A model generated the notes under the pieces. The model worked only from the letters and a program-made list of their open reading frames with translations, had not been told where the DNA came from and did not search any database. A program made the position numbers and the translations under genes. From contig NZ_BCNY01000013.1 in NCBI RefSeq assembly GCF_001602375.1, forward strand, positions 186,001-250,000: a stretch of DNA of 64,000 nucleotides, read 5' to 3'. Source of the stretch: Methanoculleus horonobensis. Lineage in GTDB: Archaea; Halobacteriota; Methanomicrobia; Methanomicrobiales; Methanoculleaceae. Below are positions 1 through 9,472 of this stretch, piece after piece; the stretch's first letter is position 1; each line of letters begins with the position of its first letter.

Positions 1-473
1 AACACCTCCCGGGGACCGGGGTTTCTCCGGAGCAGGAGAGGCGCGGCAAGCAGCGTCCCGGCGAGGAGGTAGCGCGAGGCGATCCAGAGCTGCGTCGGGA
101 GGTTTGCGTCGTAGCCGGCGAAGATCCCCATGCCGTCATACGCGAGGGTGTGGACCAGTTCGATGCCGGCCACGAAGAGCAGCCCGGTGCCGGCGACCAG
201 CAGGTAGCCGTTCTCCCGCATCGTCCGGGCATTCCACGCCACGATGAAGACGCCCGTCGCGATCGCGATGGCAACGAATTCAGCGATCGTGTGGAAGAGG
301 AGGTAACTGTACAGGCTCGTCGCCGCGAGACCGGCCAGAAGCACCGTAAGGACGATGAACGATCGCCAGATGCCGGATTCCGCGGCCCCCTGTTCTATGC
401 GGCCCCACCGGCTCTCCGCTCCGCTCCGGGCTGCATGTGCCGACGGATCTCTTCGCATTGAGTTGCTTTGCAT
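1..473 (-). CDS. MASE3-type membrane sensor, N-terminal part only
   Basis: Reading leftward from an ATG at 473, the window holds the first 157 residues of a membrane sensor whose gene continues past the left edge. After a polar stretch of about 33 residues there are four hydrophobic segments. Phrases such as HTIAEFVAIAIA, GIELVHTLAYDGMG and LPTQLWIASRYL are typical of the MASE3 membrane-associated sensor domain. In known proteins MASE3 precedes PAS domains and usually a histidine kinase core; whether that is so here cannot be seen. An in-frame ATG at 458 is an alternative start. Neither has a strong Shine-Dalgarno sequence, but an AT-rich promoter-like block lies upstream at about 565-670. 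The identification of the domain is fairly secure; the output domain is unknown. Confidence 0.72.
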   Translation of the reverse strand, partial: MQSNSMRRDPSAHAARSGAESRWGRIEQGAAESGIWRSFIVLTVLLAGLAATSLYSYLLFHTIAEFVAIAIATGVFIVAWNARTMRENGYLLVAGTGLLFVAGIELVHTLAYDGMGIFAGYDANLPTQLWIASRYLLAGTLLAAPLLLRRNPGPREV

Positions 474-559
474 GGTTCTTTCCCGGCTGGGGCGAGCCCC
501 TCGACGTTTCGCTCAAATCCCGCCCCGGGGGTGCGACGCCAGGGCCCGGAGCATCCGCC

Positions 560-680
560 CCGTTTTCATTCTACTAATAATATATTTGATGAAACATCAA
601 TGTATTGGATACAATAACTAACAGATTTGAAATAATTCAAGAAAACGAGGAATATATTCTTAGAACCAGGAGGACGACTC
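560..680. promoter_or_regulatory. AT-rich intergenic promoter region
   Basis: An AT-rich block in otherwise GC-rich DNA, with several TATA-like strings (around 573-582 and 651-658). It lies upstream of the leftward MASE3 gene and just beyond the 3' end of the leftward PAS gene, so it probably carries the promoter of the former. A short rightward open frame at 605-787 runs through it but has no recognisable features and overlaps the PAS gene; I do not call it. Confidence 0.35.
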
Positions 681-713
681 CCATGCTGATTGAGATAGGC
701 CCGGAAGAGACCG

Positions 714-3566
714 TTACACCAGTTCATTCCTCCGCAGAAACTCCCGGATGTCGCGGGACTCGACCCAGCCCTCGTCGAGCTGTCTGACGATCGCGTTGAT
801 CCGGTCAACCTGCTCCCGGATCTTTTCCGACATCGCCTCATCGTCGGCAAGATCGGCCATGCCCAGGATCACCTGCAAAGGCAGCCGGATATGATCCGCG
901 AGAACTGCAAACTGTTCGATATTCTGCTCGATCTGGTAGAACGCCTGCAGCCGCATATCCTCGTAGCGCACCCGCTCCGAGACGTCCCGACCAACGATCT
1001 GCACGCCCACAACGAGGCCCTCCTCCACGATCGGAGACTCGTTCAGTTCGAGGAACGCCACCGACCCGTCTTTGCGGCGGAACTCGACCTCAAGCCCCTC
1101 GACCGGTTCGCCCCGGGCGATCTTCTCCCGTCCCTCCTCCCAGACGGGGAGGGACGAGGGGGCGACATAGTCTTGACACCTGCGGCCGATCAGTTCATCG
1201 GGGGTATACCCGAGGATGCGGGCCACCGCCGGGGAGATGTAGGTGATCCCCCGGTCATGGTAGCAGGTGTAGATCATATCAAAACTCCGCTGCGCAATCT
1301 GGCGGAACCGCTCCTCGCTCTCCCCGAGAGCGTTCTGCATCTCCCGCCAGTCGGTGATGTCCTCCAGCATCGCGATGACCAGGCCTCCCTCTCCGGAGTC
1401 GTGAAGCAGCGACGTGGTCAGCCGCCCCCAGACGATCCTGCCGTCCTTCGTCAGGTAGCGCTTCTCCCGGCGGATGCCCTTCCTCAGGACGGTCTCCTGG
1501 TGGAGAGAACCGGCCTCCTCCCGGTCGGGGGGGTAGATCAGGTCGTACGACCGCATACGATACAGTTCGTCCTCATCGTAGCCGAACATGCGCACGAGCG
1601 CCGGGTTCGCCTCCATGATCCGCCCGTCCGGGTCGATGAGCGCGATCCCGGTGCCCGCCTGCTCGAAGATCCCCCGGAACCGCTCTTCGCTCTTCCGCAG
1701 GGCAAGTTCCGCCTTCTTCTGCTCGGTGATCTCCTGACCCGTGACGGCCAGCATTCCGGCCCGCGGCCGGTAGATCTGCAGGTCGTACCACCGTCCGGTT
1801 CTCGGCTCCTGCAGCCGCCGCTGCACCGGGAGACCGGTCTCTGCGACCTCTCCGTAGAGAGCACGGGCACCCTCGCGGATCGCCGGGAAGATATCGAAGA
1901 GTCGCTGCCCGACCAGTTCTTCCCGGCTGCGGTCGAATACCTCGGCCGCTTTCTCGTTCAGCTCGCTGATACGGTAATCGACAGGGTTCCCTTCGTCGTC
2001 CCGGATAACCTCGTAGAGGGTGTAACTCTCGAGCATCCGCTCAAAGAGAAGGCGGTACTTCTCCTCGCTCCTCCCGATATCCTTGTTCGCCCGCATCCGC
2101 TCGATGACCCGGCCGAGCCGCCCGGCAACGGCGTCGATCAGGCGGCGTTCACCGACGAGAAACAGCGCACCGTCGTCTTCGGGCCGCGGGTGGCGGTAGC
2201 AGACCTCCACCCTCCCGGCTATCCTTCCCTGGACGACGATCGGGCTCTCCTGGCGCCAGGGGCTCTCGACAAATCCGGCCGACCGGTATTCCCGGCCGTC
2301 GACCACGATGCGGGCGGCGGCATCTTCCGGATGGAGCCAGCCGGCCGGAAGGATGACGGCAACATCGCGGAGAACCTCCTCGACCGAGTTCCCCGGCCGC
2401 TCGATGACACCGCTCACGGCATACAGCGTCGCAAGTTCCCTCACCCGGTTGTCCAGAGCGATCCGCTGCTCCCGCAACATCTCTTCGGCCCTGCGCCGTT
2501 CCGTGACGTCTTCCGCGATGACGACGAGCAGGTCGTACTGCGGCCGGTACACCTTCAGTTCGTAAAATGAGCCGGTTTCGGGGGTTGAGACCTCGCGGTA
2601 CACCGTCCTCCCGGTTGCGGCAACCTGGTAGAAGAGGTCGAGCGCAGTGGTGCCGATCGCCGGAACGGCCTTCGGAAGGTCTTCTCCGACGACCTCTTCC
2701 TGCGGACGCCCGAGGCTTTCGGCGGCTTTGCGGTTGATCCAGACGATCCGGAAGCCGGCAGGGTTCTCTGAAGCGTCGCGGAGTATCTCAAGAAGGAGGC
2801 CGGCGTCCGGCATCTGGTCGAAGAGGAGGCGGTACTGGTGCCCGGTTGATGCAGCAGGAGTGTGTGCCGGTGCGATGGCCACCCCGAGCATCGCGGCGAC
2901 GGCACGGACGAGGGCGTGCTCCTGCGGCACAAATGGGTCGTCGCTCCCTTCCGGCCTCTTCCGGCACTCAACCACGAGGTATGCGGGTGAACGTTCTCCC
3001 GCATCAATCCCGGCAACAATCCTCCCGGGTTCGGGAACGGCGGTTCCGGGCTCTATCCGCACCGAGACCAGCTCAGGGTGGCGGAAGCCGCCGGGTAGAA
3101 GAGCGGCCGTCTCCCGGAAGACCACGTCGGCATCGGCGCAGCCTTCTATCGCGCGGGCGACCGCGGAGAGGGTGCAGAGTTCCTTCGTCTGCCAGCAGGG
3201 TTCGTCCCGGCCGGTGACGTCGAGGTCGACCCCCGCCCAGAGTACGATCCTGCCCGCGCCGTCCCTGACCGGGATGCCCCTGCTCGCGATGGTGCGATAG
3301 CCGCCGCCAGCATCCCGGATCCGGTAGTCGCATCTCCGCAAAAGACCGGCATCGCTGCAGCGTTCCCACCGGGCGAGCACCCTCCCGGCGTCCTCCGGAT
3401 GGAGGTTGTCCGCCCATGCGGAATCAGAACGCCATTCGAACGTCGTCTTCCGGAGAGCAGGCGCCACGCCGTTGGGCCCGCGGGTCCAGATCCTGCAGGG
3501 GACTGCCTCGTCGGCAGGCAGATCCCGTTTTTCCGGGGCGGGCGCGGTGAAGTCTGGTGACGGCAT
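714..3566 (-). CDS. Multi-PAS sensory protein with H-box domain but no ATPase domain
   Basis: A 950-residue soluble sensor. In order: a PAS domain (about 25-125), a small domain with the pattern LYAVSxxIE...LPxGWxHPE seen twice (about 125-235 and 365-480), PAS domains at about 245-355, 490-610, 625-740 and 745-865, and a C-terminal two-helix segment (870-950). The last contains ADHIRLPLQVI, which resembles a histidine kinase H-box with His892 as phosphoacceptor. The protein ends at FLRRNELV with no HATPase_c domain (no N, G1 or G2 box), so it cannot autophosphorylate as a standard kinase. There is no membrane segment. A paralogue with the same tail lies at 13510-15258. It could be a phosphotransfer or dimerisation partner for a separate kinase; that is inference. 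Confidence 0.85.
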   Translation of the reverse strand: MPSPDFTAPAPEKRDLPADEAVPCRIWTRGPNGVAPALRKTTFEWRSDSAWADNLHPEDAGRVLARWERCSDAGLLRRCDYRIRDAGGGYRTIASRGIPVRDGAGRIVLWAGVDLDVTGRDEPCWQTKELCTLSAVARAIEGCADADVVFRETAALLPGGFRHPELVSVRIEPGTAVPEPGRIVAGIDAGERSPAYLVVECRKRPEGSDDPFVPQEHALVRAVAAMLGVAIAPAHTPAASTGHQYRLLFDQMPDAGLLLEILRDASENPAGFRIVWINRKAAESLGRPQEEVVGEDLPKAVPAIGTTALDLFYQVAATGRTVYREVSTPETGSFYELKVYRPQYDLLVVIAEDVTERRRAEEMLREQRIALDNRVRELATLYAVSGVIERPGNSVEEVLRDVAVILPAGWLHPEDAAARIVVDGREYRSAGFVESPWRQESPIVVQGRIAGRVEVCYRHPRPEDDGALFLVGERRLIDAVAGRLGRVIERMRANKDIGRSEEKYRLLFERMLESYTLYEVIRDDEGNPVDYRISELNEKAAEVFDRSREELVGQRLFDIFPAIREGARALYGEVAETGLPVQRRLQEPRTGRWYDLQIYRPRAGMLAVTGQEITEQKKAELALRKSEERFRGIFEQAGTGIALIDPDGRIMEANPALVRMFGYDEDELYRMRSYDLIYPPDREEAGSLHQETVLRKGIRREKRYLTKDGRIVWGRLTTSLLHDSGEGGLVIAMLEDITDWREMQNALGESEERFRQIAQRSFDMIYTCYHDRGITYISPAVARILGYTPDELIGRRCQDYVAPSSLPVWEEGREKIARGEPVEGLEVEFRRKDGSVAFLELNESPIVEEGLVVGVQIVGRDVSERVRYEDMRLQAFYQIEQNIEQFAVLADHIRLPLQVILGMADLADDEAMSEKIREQVDRINAIVRQLDEGWVESRDIREFLRRNELV

Positions 3567-3756
3567 AGTTTAACACTGCAGGGAAGTCGGGCAGGGTGAC
3601 GGAGATTGACGGCAGGCCGTCACCCGGGCATGCTGTGCTGGGGGCGATCTTCCGATCAGTTGGGTCGAACTCGTCATAATGGTTCTGCTCGGTGAAAGGG
3701 CGACCCCCATATGAGCGATCGCGCCGGCGAGATATCGTGATATACACCCGGACACC

Positions 3757-3792
3757 CTTTAAGTGCGAAGCAGCCAGGGTAGTATTATCATG
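3757..3792 (+). promoter_or_regulatory. Promoter and out-of-frame leader ATG before the Zn/Cd P-ATPase
   Basis: A TATA-like CTTTAAGTG (3757-3765) lies about 28 bases before an ATG at 3790, as in a leaderless archaeal gene. That ATG opens an 18-codon frame (MTETAPERP...) that ends at a TGA at 3844-3846, in a different frame from the ATPase, whose GTG start at 3833 overlaps it. It may be a short upstream ORF, or the mark of a frameshift at the 5' end of the ATPase gene. Confidence 0.4.
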
Positions 3793-3832
3793 ACGGAGAC
3801 TGCGCCCGAACGACCCCGGCCGGAGGCCGGTC

Positions 3833-5767
3833 GTGACGGAGCATGAGGAGGGGGCGTCCTGCCCCCGCTGCCGGGTCGGGGCCTCTCACGGGCAGGTCGT
3901 CGGCCGCCGGGAGATTGCGGTCTTCGGGGTCTCGGGCATCCTCCTTATCGCAGGGGTGATTGTCGGGTACTTCACCCCGTATCCCTTCGCCGGGACGGCC
4001 CTGCTCCTCGCCGCCGCGATCATATCCGGCTATGATGTCCTGAAAGCCGGATTTCTCGCCCTCATCCGGCTCCGGTTCAGCATCGCCGTGCTCATATCCA
4101 TCGCGGCGGCAGGGGCGTTCCTGACCGGAAACCCCGCCGAAGGGGCGACCGTGCTCTACCTCTACGCCGTCGCCGAGTTTCTGGAGGAGTACGCAGCCGG
4201 CAGAGCCGAACGCTCGATAGCGTCGCTTCTCGATCTCACGCCGCAGATCGCCCGGGTCAGGCGGGACGGCGGCGAGGTGACCATTGCGGTCGACGACGTC
4301 GGCGTCGGGGAGATCGCGATCGTAAGACCGGGTGACACCGTTCCACTCGACGGCATCGTCGTTGCCGGCGCCTCATCGGTCGACCAGGCGGCGATCACCG
4401 GGGAGAGCGTCCCGGTGGCAAAGGAGGTCGGGGACGCCGTCTACGCCGGGACGCGGAACGTCGACGGGTACCTCGAAGCCCGGGTGACGAAACCGGAACG
4501 AGAGAGCACGATTGCCCGGGTCGCCGCCCTGGTCGCGGAGGCCCAGTCCCACACCTCTCCCACCGAAGCGTTCATCGAGCGGTTCTCCCGCTACTACACG
4601 CCGGCGGTCATCCTCCTCGCCGGCCTCCTCGTCGTCGTCCCGCCGCTCGCCTTCGGCGTCCCGTTCCTCGAAGCGTTCTACCGGGCGCTGATCCTGCTCG
4701 TCATCGCCTGCCCCTGTGCACTCGCGATCTCCACCCCGGTCTCGATGGTCTCGGGGATCACGACCGCGGCGCATAACGGCGTGCTGATCAAGGGCAGGGA
4801 CTCGCTCGAGGCCGTGGGGCTTGCCCGGGTGGTCGTCTTCGACAAGACCGGGACGCTCACGACCGGGAGGCTCGAGGTGGACGGCGTGGTCGGGTTCGGG
4901 GTTCCGGAGGCGGAGGTGCTCGCCGTCGCCGCGTCGCTCGAGTCACGCTCCGGCCACCCGATCGCGGAGGCGATCCGACGGCGGGCGGAGGAGGAGGGCG
5001 CCGTCCTCTTGGACGTCGAGGAGTTCGTCTCGATCGCGGGGAGAGGCGTCCGGGGGAGGATCGGCGGTGCGGCCTACGCCCTCGGGAGCGTTGCGCTCTT
5101 CGCCGAACCCGGGGACAACGCATGGCAGGCGGCGTACGACCGGCTGGAGAGCGAGGGGAAGATCGTCGTCCTCGCCGGCACCGCCTCAGGGGTGATCGGG
5201 CTCATCGCTCTCTCGGACGTAGTGAAGAAGGATGCAGAAACGACGGTTGCCGCTCTTCGGGCGCGGGGCATCAGGACGGTGATGCTCACCGGGGACAACG
5301 AACGTGTCGGGGAGGCGGTAGCCCGCCGCATCGGGATCGACGAGTGCCATGCCGGGCTCCTGCCGGAGGATAAGGTGGCGATGGTCGAGCAGCTGATGGA
5401 CCGCTACGGGCTCGTGGTGATGGTCGGGGACGGCGTGAACGACGCGCCGGCGCTTGCACGGGCGAACGTCGGGGTCGCGATGGGGGCGATTGGCTCGGAC
5501 GTCGCGATCGAGGCGGCCGCTATCGTTGTGATGGAGGACGATATCTCGAGGGTCGCCTACCTCGTCGCCCTCTCGGAGAAGACGGTCTCGGTCGTCCGGC
5601 AGAACGTCGCAACGGCGCTCGTGGTGAAACTCGGCATCGCCGCACTCGCGGTCTTCGGGCTGGTCACCCTCTGGATGGCGGTGGCGTTCGGGGACATGGG
5701 GCTCTCGCTTGCGGTCATCGCAAACGCACTCAGGATAGGCCGGCTGGATACCGGCAACCCTCCATGA
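3833..5767 (+). CDS. P1B-type heavy-metal ATPase (Zn/Cd/Pb class)
   Basis: A 644-residue P-type ATPase that should export divalent soft metals across the cytoplasmic membrane. Visible landmarks are TGES (189-192, actuator domain), the membrane metal site CPC (293-295), the phosphorylation site DKTGT (Asp337), the HP motif in SGHPIAEAI and the hinge GDGVNDAPAL. The last membrane segment has a Lys in VVKLG and an Asp in FGDMG, the pattern of the P1B-2 (Zn/Cd/Pb) group. There is no full HMA domain; the N-terminus has only a short SCPRCRVG. The GTG start follows an out-of-frame ATG 43 bases upstream, so the true N-terminus is uncertain. A second, different metal ATPase lies at 9473. Confidence 0.9.
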   Translation: MTEHEEGASCPRCRVGASHGQVVGRREIAVFGVSGILLIAGVIVGYFTPYPFAGTALLLAAAIISGYDVLKAGFLALIRLRFSIAVLISIAAAGAFLTGNPAEGATVLYLYAVAEFLEEYAAGRAERSIASLLDLTPQIARVRRDGGEVTIAVDDVGVGEIAIVRPGDTVPLDGIVVAGASSVDQAAITGESVPVAKEVGDAVYAGTRNVDGYLEARVTKPERESTIARVAALVAEAQSHTSPTEAFIERFSRYYTPAVILLAGLLVVVPPLAFGVPFLEAFYRALILLVIACPCALAISTPVSMVSGITTAAHNGVLIKGRDSLEAVGLARVVVFDKTGTLTTGRLEVDGVVGFGVPEAEVLAVAASLESRSGHPIAEAIRRRAEEEGAVLLDVEEFVSIAGRGVRGRIGGAAYALGSVALFAEPGDNAWQAAYDRLESEGKIVVLAGTASGVIGLIALSDVVKKDAETTVAALRARGIRTVMLTGDNERVGEAVARRIGIDECHAGLLPEDKVAMVEQLMDRYGLVVMVGDGVNDAPALARANVGVAMGAIGSDVAIEAAAIVVMEDDISRVAYLVALSEKTVSVVRQNVATALVVKLGIAALAVFGLVTLWMAVAFGDMGLSLAVIANALRIGRLDTGNPP

Positions 5768-5801
5768 AACCAGAACAGGCGCCGAAAAAAGAAGAGAGGA
5801 T

Positions 5802-6665
5802 CTACTCAAAGAGGACAGTCTTCTCCGGTGTCCACGCCGGGTCGATGAGCGAGAGGAGTCTCGTCGTCGAGTCCGCGACGTTCCGGGTCTCTTTCACCTG
5901 GTCGGGCCGGACATAGGCAGCACTCCCTGCAGGAACCCGTATCGTCTCTCCGCCGGGCGTGGCAACCTCTATCTCGCCCTCGATCACGTAGAGGAGGTCG
6001 GAAGAGCCGTTGATACCGTCATATCCAAGATACCCGCCCGGGAGGAGTTCAGCGTATGCGAGGCTGTAGCCGACCGGGATCGCCGTCTCGTTCATCAGCA
6101 CCGGGTTGATGAGGGTGTAGACCGCCACGCCGGATTCGAGGCTCCACTCGATCCCTTCACGGGGATCGGCGACGACGAACGGCGCACAGTCCGTCTTCAC
6201 GTCGACCGCATCGAGCTCGTCCCCCGAGATCTCGATCTCGGCCGTGTAGGCCGGCTGGCTCACGGTGAAGTAAGTGAGATCGGTATCCCCGGCCGGGGCT
6301 ATCGACTGCAGCACCCCTTCCGGCAGGAGCACGGTCTCTCCCTCGCGGGCGGTCACCGTCTCGTTGTCGCAACGGATCTCCGCCGTACCGCCGAGCACGT
6401 AGACGAGTTCCGCCGTCCCGATCAGGCGGTGCGGCGGCGTCATGTTGCCCGGTGTGATGGCAACGAAGCCCATGCTGTAGTTCGTCTGGATCTGCGGCGT
6501 CTCCACACCGATGATCCCGGCGTAGGTTGCCTGGCCGTCGAATATGGGTATCGGGTCAACCGGGGCGATCAGGCTGAGACCCGCCCCCACCGAAGACTCG
6601 TCCGCGCCGAGGCATCCGGCGGAGAGGAGAATACAGACAAAGAGAAGAGCAGCAATTCGATGCAT
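5802..6665 (-). CDS. Double-cupin lipoprotein
   Basis: A 287-residue lipoprotein, starting at the Met at 6665 because MHRIAALLFVC followed by LLSAGC is a complete lipoprotein signal with lipobox Cys18. A longer frame to 6824 exists but would bury the signal. The mature protein has two cupin-like beta-barrel halves: one around AELVYVLGGTAEIRC...REGETVLLPEGV and one around DLLYVIEGEIEVATPGGETIRVPAG. Only a few His residues are present (for example PPHRL), so metal binding is not assured. It is probably anchored on the outer face of the membrane. It lies 62 bases downstream of the leftward histidine kinase gene, so the two may be co-transcribed. Ligand unknown. Confidence 0.78.
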   Translation of the reverse strand: MHRIAALLFVCILLSAGCLGADESSVGAGLSLIAPVDPIPIFDGQATYAGIIGVETPQIQTNYSMGFVAITPGNMTPPHRLIGTAELVYVLGGTAEIRCDNETVTAREGETVLLPEGVLQSIAPAGDTDLTYFTVSQPAYTAEIEISGDELDAVDVKTDCAPFVVADPREGIEWSLESGVAVYTLINPVLMNETAIPVGYSLAYAELLPGGYLGYDGINGSSDLLYVIEGEIEVATPGGETIRVPAGSAAYVRPDQVKETRNVADSTTRLLSLIDPAWTPEKTVLFE

Positions 6666-6727
6666 GGTAAAATGTCTGCGACAGCAGGAATAAACCCGAT
6701 CGTCCGTAGCAGCATGCACGGGAGCGC

Positions 6728-9142
6728 TCAGGCGGAGGCATTGCCTCCACGTCCGGCTTTCCTGAGGGAGAACCGGAATGCCGCGCCCTGCTCCGGATGC
6801 CCCGGAACCCGGTCTTCGACCCACATCCTGCCGCCGTAGCGCGCGGCAAGCATCCGGCAGATCGAGAGCCCGAGCCCCTGGCTCCCCCGCCTGCCGCCCT
6901 CCCGCTCGAACCGGAAGAAGATCGACTCCTTCGCATCGTCCGGAACCCCGGGGCCGGTGTCGGCAACGGTGACGACAACGGTCTCATCGTCCGGAGCATC
7001 GACCGCCACCGTGACCTCGACACCCGGCCCGCCGTGCTTTGCGGCGTTGCCGATGAGGTTCGTGAAGATCTCGGGAAGGAGATCGTCGGCCAGGACTTCC
7101 ACGGGTTGCCCGGAATACCGGATGCAGAGACCGGAAAAGTGGGCGATCTCTCCCTGGATCACGTCGTTGAGGTCTTGCCGCGTAAGGCCGTCCCGTTCCT
7201 CCTGGATCTTTCGGAGGGTGGCGACGTTTGTGGTGATCTCGATGCTCTTCCTGATCCCGTCCTTCAGTTTCCGGGCGTATCGGGCCGGATCTCCCTCGAG
7301 CTCGTCGATGAGGAGGTCGGCGTAGATGTTTGCGACGTTGTCCGCATTCCGGATATCGTGCGTAAGGATGTCGAGGTAGAGGTTCGCCTCCCGGTTCGCC
7401 ACCTCAAGCCTCCGGTAGAGCATCCCCCGCACGATGCCGGCCCCGATCTCGCGACCGACGGCTTCGAGAAGCGCACGCTCGTCGCGAGAGAAGAATCCAC
7501 GCTCCCGGGTCCCGATGAGGAGCGCCCCGACGACGTCGGACTCGACGACGAGCGGGATGCAGGCGAGTGCGGCAAACCCGAACTCCCGGAGAAGACGGGA
7601 TCCCGGGGAGTTCAGGCCCCGATCCAGTTCAAGGTAGCACGGAAGGCCGGTGGCGATGGTATCGGCAAACGACCTTCCGAAAACGATCTCTGCCAGATCC
7701 GTGCACGTATCCGGCATGTTTCGCCGGCACTGAAGAGCGGCCTCTCCCTGTCCGGACTCGATACGGTAGATTGCGCCGCTATCGTAGCCGAGGAGATCGA
7801 GTGTCTGGTCAAGCGCCGTCTCCAGCAGTTCTCCCGGCAGATGGGTCGAAGCGGATGTGCCGATGATCCGGTTAAGCAGAAGGAGATGCCGGTTCCTCGC
7901 CTGCAGTTGCTCCTCCGCCTGTTTCCGGTGGCTGATGTCCCGCATGACGACCTGAACCGCAGGTCGGCCCTCAAAGATCGTCCGAGCTCCCCTCCCCTCG
8001 ATGGGAACCGTCGTTCCGTCGAGTCTGACGACCAACAACTCGACAAGCGGCGTCTCCACGCCCTGGAGATCCCGCACGGTGATGGCCTCGATGATGTCGC
8101 GGGCATCCGGGTGGACGATATCGAGGATAACCATCCCGATCACCTCTTCCGGGCGTGAAGCCCCGAGCAGCTTCAGGCCGGCGGGGTTGACGAATATGAT
8201 CCTCCCGTCACGGTGGATCAGGGTCGCCTCGGCAGAGAGTTCAACGAGAGACCGGTACTTCTCCTCGCTCTCGCGGAGTTTTGCTTCCATCTGCTTCAAG
8301 GGGGTGATGTCCTGGACAGTGGCAAGGAACCCCCGGCAGGTGCCGCCGGCGTCGATGATGGGAGTGGTTGCTATCAGCGCATGGATACGTCCGCCGCCTT
8401 TTTGAACCAGTTCGAACTCGAAGACCTCGCGCATGCTCCGGCCAAGAGTCTGCAGGTGTTCCCTCACGTCTCCGGCATCGTTCTCATCGACGAACGCGTA
8501 GACCGGCGCTCCGATGACCCCGGGGATCGAATAACCGATGATATCGGCCATCCTCTGGTTTGCGAAGACCACGATGCCCTCCCTGTCGATCAGCGCGATC
8601 CCCTCGTTGAGGTTCTCGACGAGGAACCGGTATCTGTCCTTGCTCTCCCGCAGTATCGCCTCTATCCGCCTCCGCTTTGCGGAATCCATGCCGCTTCCAG
8701 GACCTTCGACACGGGAGGCCCGGGTTTCGGGGACCGGGACGGCCCCGGGGCCGGAGGTGTCGGGAGAAAAACGAACGAGCCGGCTGCCGCGAAACCGACC
8801 TTCATGAACCGCGCGGCATGAGCAGCGGAACCATCCTTCGCCACCCCCGGGCAACCGCATCGCGCACGGGAAGTCGGCAGCAGAAGCGCGGCCGAAGAGA
8901 AATGCGGTGATCTCGGTTCTGCCCGACCCTCCGCAGATACGGGGTATCAGGGTCCAGCGGACGAAATGATTCGCGTCGGTTCCGACGGGCACGTCGTGAG
9001 TGATGCCGAGCAGATGCCGCAGATGACTGCTGATGCAGGCCACCCGGTTGTCGGGGCCGACAATAAGCAGCCCCTCGTCGAACGCATCCAGGATGCCGGA
9101 GAGTTCGAGGATATCGCCATGTGCGGGTGTGCAGTCATGCAT
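6728..9142 (-). CDS. PAS-PAS-PAS-GAF sensor histidine kinase
   Basis: An 804-residue cytoplasmic kinase. A short PAS-like region (about 10-130), two clear PAS domains (about 170-290 and 293-415), a GAF domain (about 425-580, ending ERALLEAVGREIGAG) and a C-terminal kinase core can be read. The phosphoacceptor helix is LTHDIRNADN with His595; the ATPase domain shows the N box at Asn699 (NLIGNAAKHG), DTGPG at 728 and GLGLSICRMLA. This THDIRN type of kinase is common in Methanomicrobiales. No receiver domain or response regulator gene lies beside it. The start is the first Met of the open frame. The downstream cupin lipoprotein may belong to the same transcript. Confidence 0.88.
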   Translation of the reverse strand: MHDCTPAHGDILELSGILDAFDEGLLIVGPDNRVACISSHLRHLLGITHDVPVGTDANHFVRWTLIPRICGGSGRTEITAFLFGRASAADFPCAMRLPGGGEGWFRCSCRAVHEGRFRGSRLVRFSPDTSGPGAVPVPETRASRVEGPGSGMDSAKRRRIEAILRESKDRYRFLVENLNEGIALIDREGIVVFANQRMADIIGYSIPGVIGAPVYAFVDENDAGDVREHLQTLGRSMREVFEFELVQKGGGRIHALIATTPIIDAGGTCRGFLATVQDITPLKQMEAKLRESEEKYRSLVELSAEATLIHRDGRIIFVNPAGLKLLGASRPEEVIGMVILDIVHPDARDIIEAITVRDLQGVETPLVELLVVRLDGTTVPIEGRGARTIFEGRPAVQVVMRDISHRKQAEEQLQARNRHLLLLNRIIGTSASTHLPGELLETALDQTLDLLGYDSGAIYRIESGQGEAALQCRRNMPDTCTDLAEIVFGRSFADTIATGLPCYLELDRGLNSPGSRLLREFGFAALACIPLVVESDVVGALLIGTRERGFFSRDERALLEAVGREIGAGIVRGMLYRRLEVANREANLYLDILTHDIRNADNVANIYADLLIDELEGDPARYARKLKDGIRKSIEITTNVATLRKIQEERDGLTRQDLNDVIQGEIAHFSGLCIRYSGQPVEVLADDLLPEIFTNLIGNAAKHGGPGVEVTVAVDAPDDETVVVTVADTGPGVPDDAKESIFFRFEREGGRRGSQGLGLSICRMLAARYGGRMWVEDRVPGHPEQGAAFRFSLRKAGRGGNASA

Positions 9143-9472
9143 CGGCCGGGATCACCTTCCCTTACTCTCGGAGGAGTTTCATCCCCATAGGCAGATAAAA
9201 TGTTCCCGCACACACCTAACGAATTCGGCCAGAATTCAAAAGAATCTTGGCGATCCTATCGGTCTTGCGGGCAGGTTCATCCGAGCACAGGCATAATGCT
9301 GTTTCCCTGAAGTTATAAACCTGTTCATTTTCACCGGACGATATCCGTCACCCAAAGGGAGGCAGAGATGTGCCCCGACACTCCCGGGCTGTGCGCGGCC
9401 GATATATATACATCCCCAGCAAGAACGGCATCACCACCATGAACCGGTACGCACAAGGATCGGGCATGCACG
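9143..9472. other. Intergenic region between divergent kinase and copper ATPase genes
   Basis: 330 bases without a gene. It must hold the leftward promoter of the kinase (a TATA-like TTTTATCTG on the minus strand near 9190-9200) and the rightward promoter of the CopB-type ATPase at 9402-9409. A further TATA-like string, AGTTATAAAC, is at about 9310-9320. I see no hairpins or repeats beyond this. Confidence 0.4.
9402..9409 (+). promoter_or_regulatory. TATA box of the CopB-type ATPase gene
   Basis: A strong ATATATAT motif in GC-rich surroundings. The expected transcription start is near 9430. ATGs at 9439 and 9466 are out of frame with the ATPase, whose own ATG is at 9473, so the transcript should have a leader of about 40 bases. 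Confidence 0.6.

Noticed and set aside
605-787. Small rightward open frame (60 codons)
   Set aside because: It runs into the 3' end of the leftward PAS gene, and its second half is the antisense of that gene.
891-2570. Long rightward open frame (559 codons) inside the PAS gene
   Set aside because: It is antisense to a clear multi-PAS protein, and its sequence is rich in Pro, Arg, His and Asp as expected from the reverse complement of GC-rich coding DNA.
6797-8158. Rightward open frame of 453 codons inside the histidine kinase gene
   Set aside because: Antisense shadow of the kinase; no domain or signal can be read.
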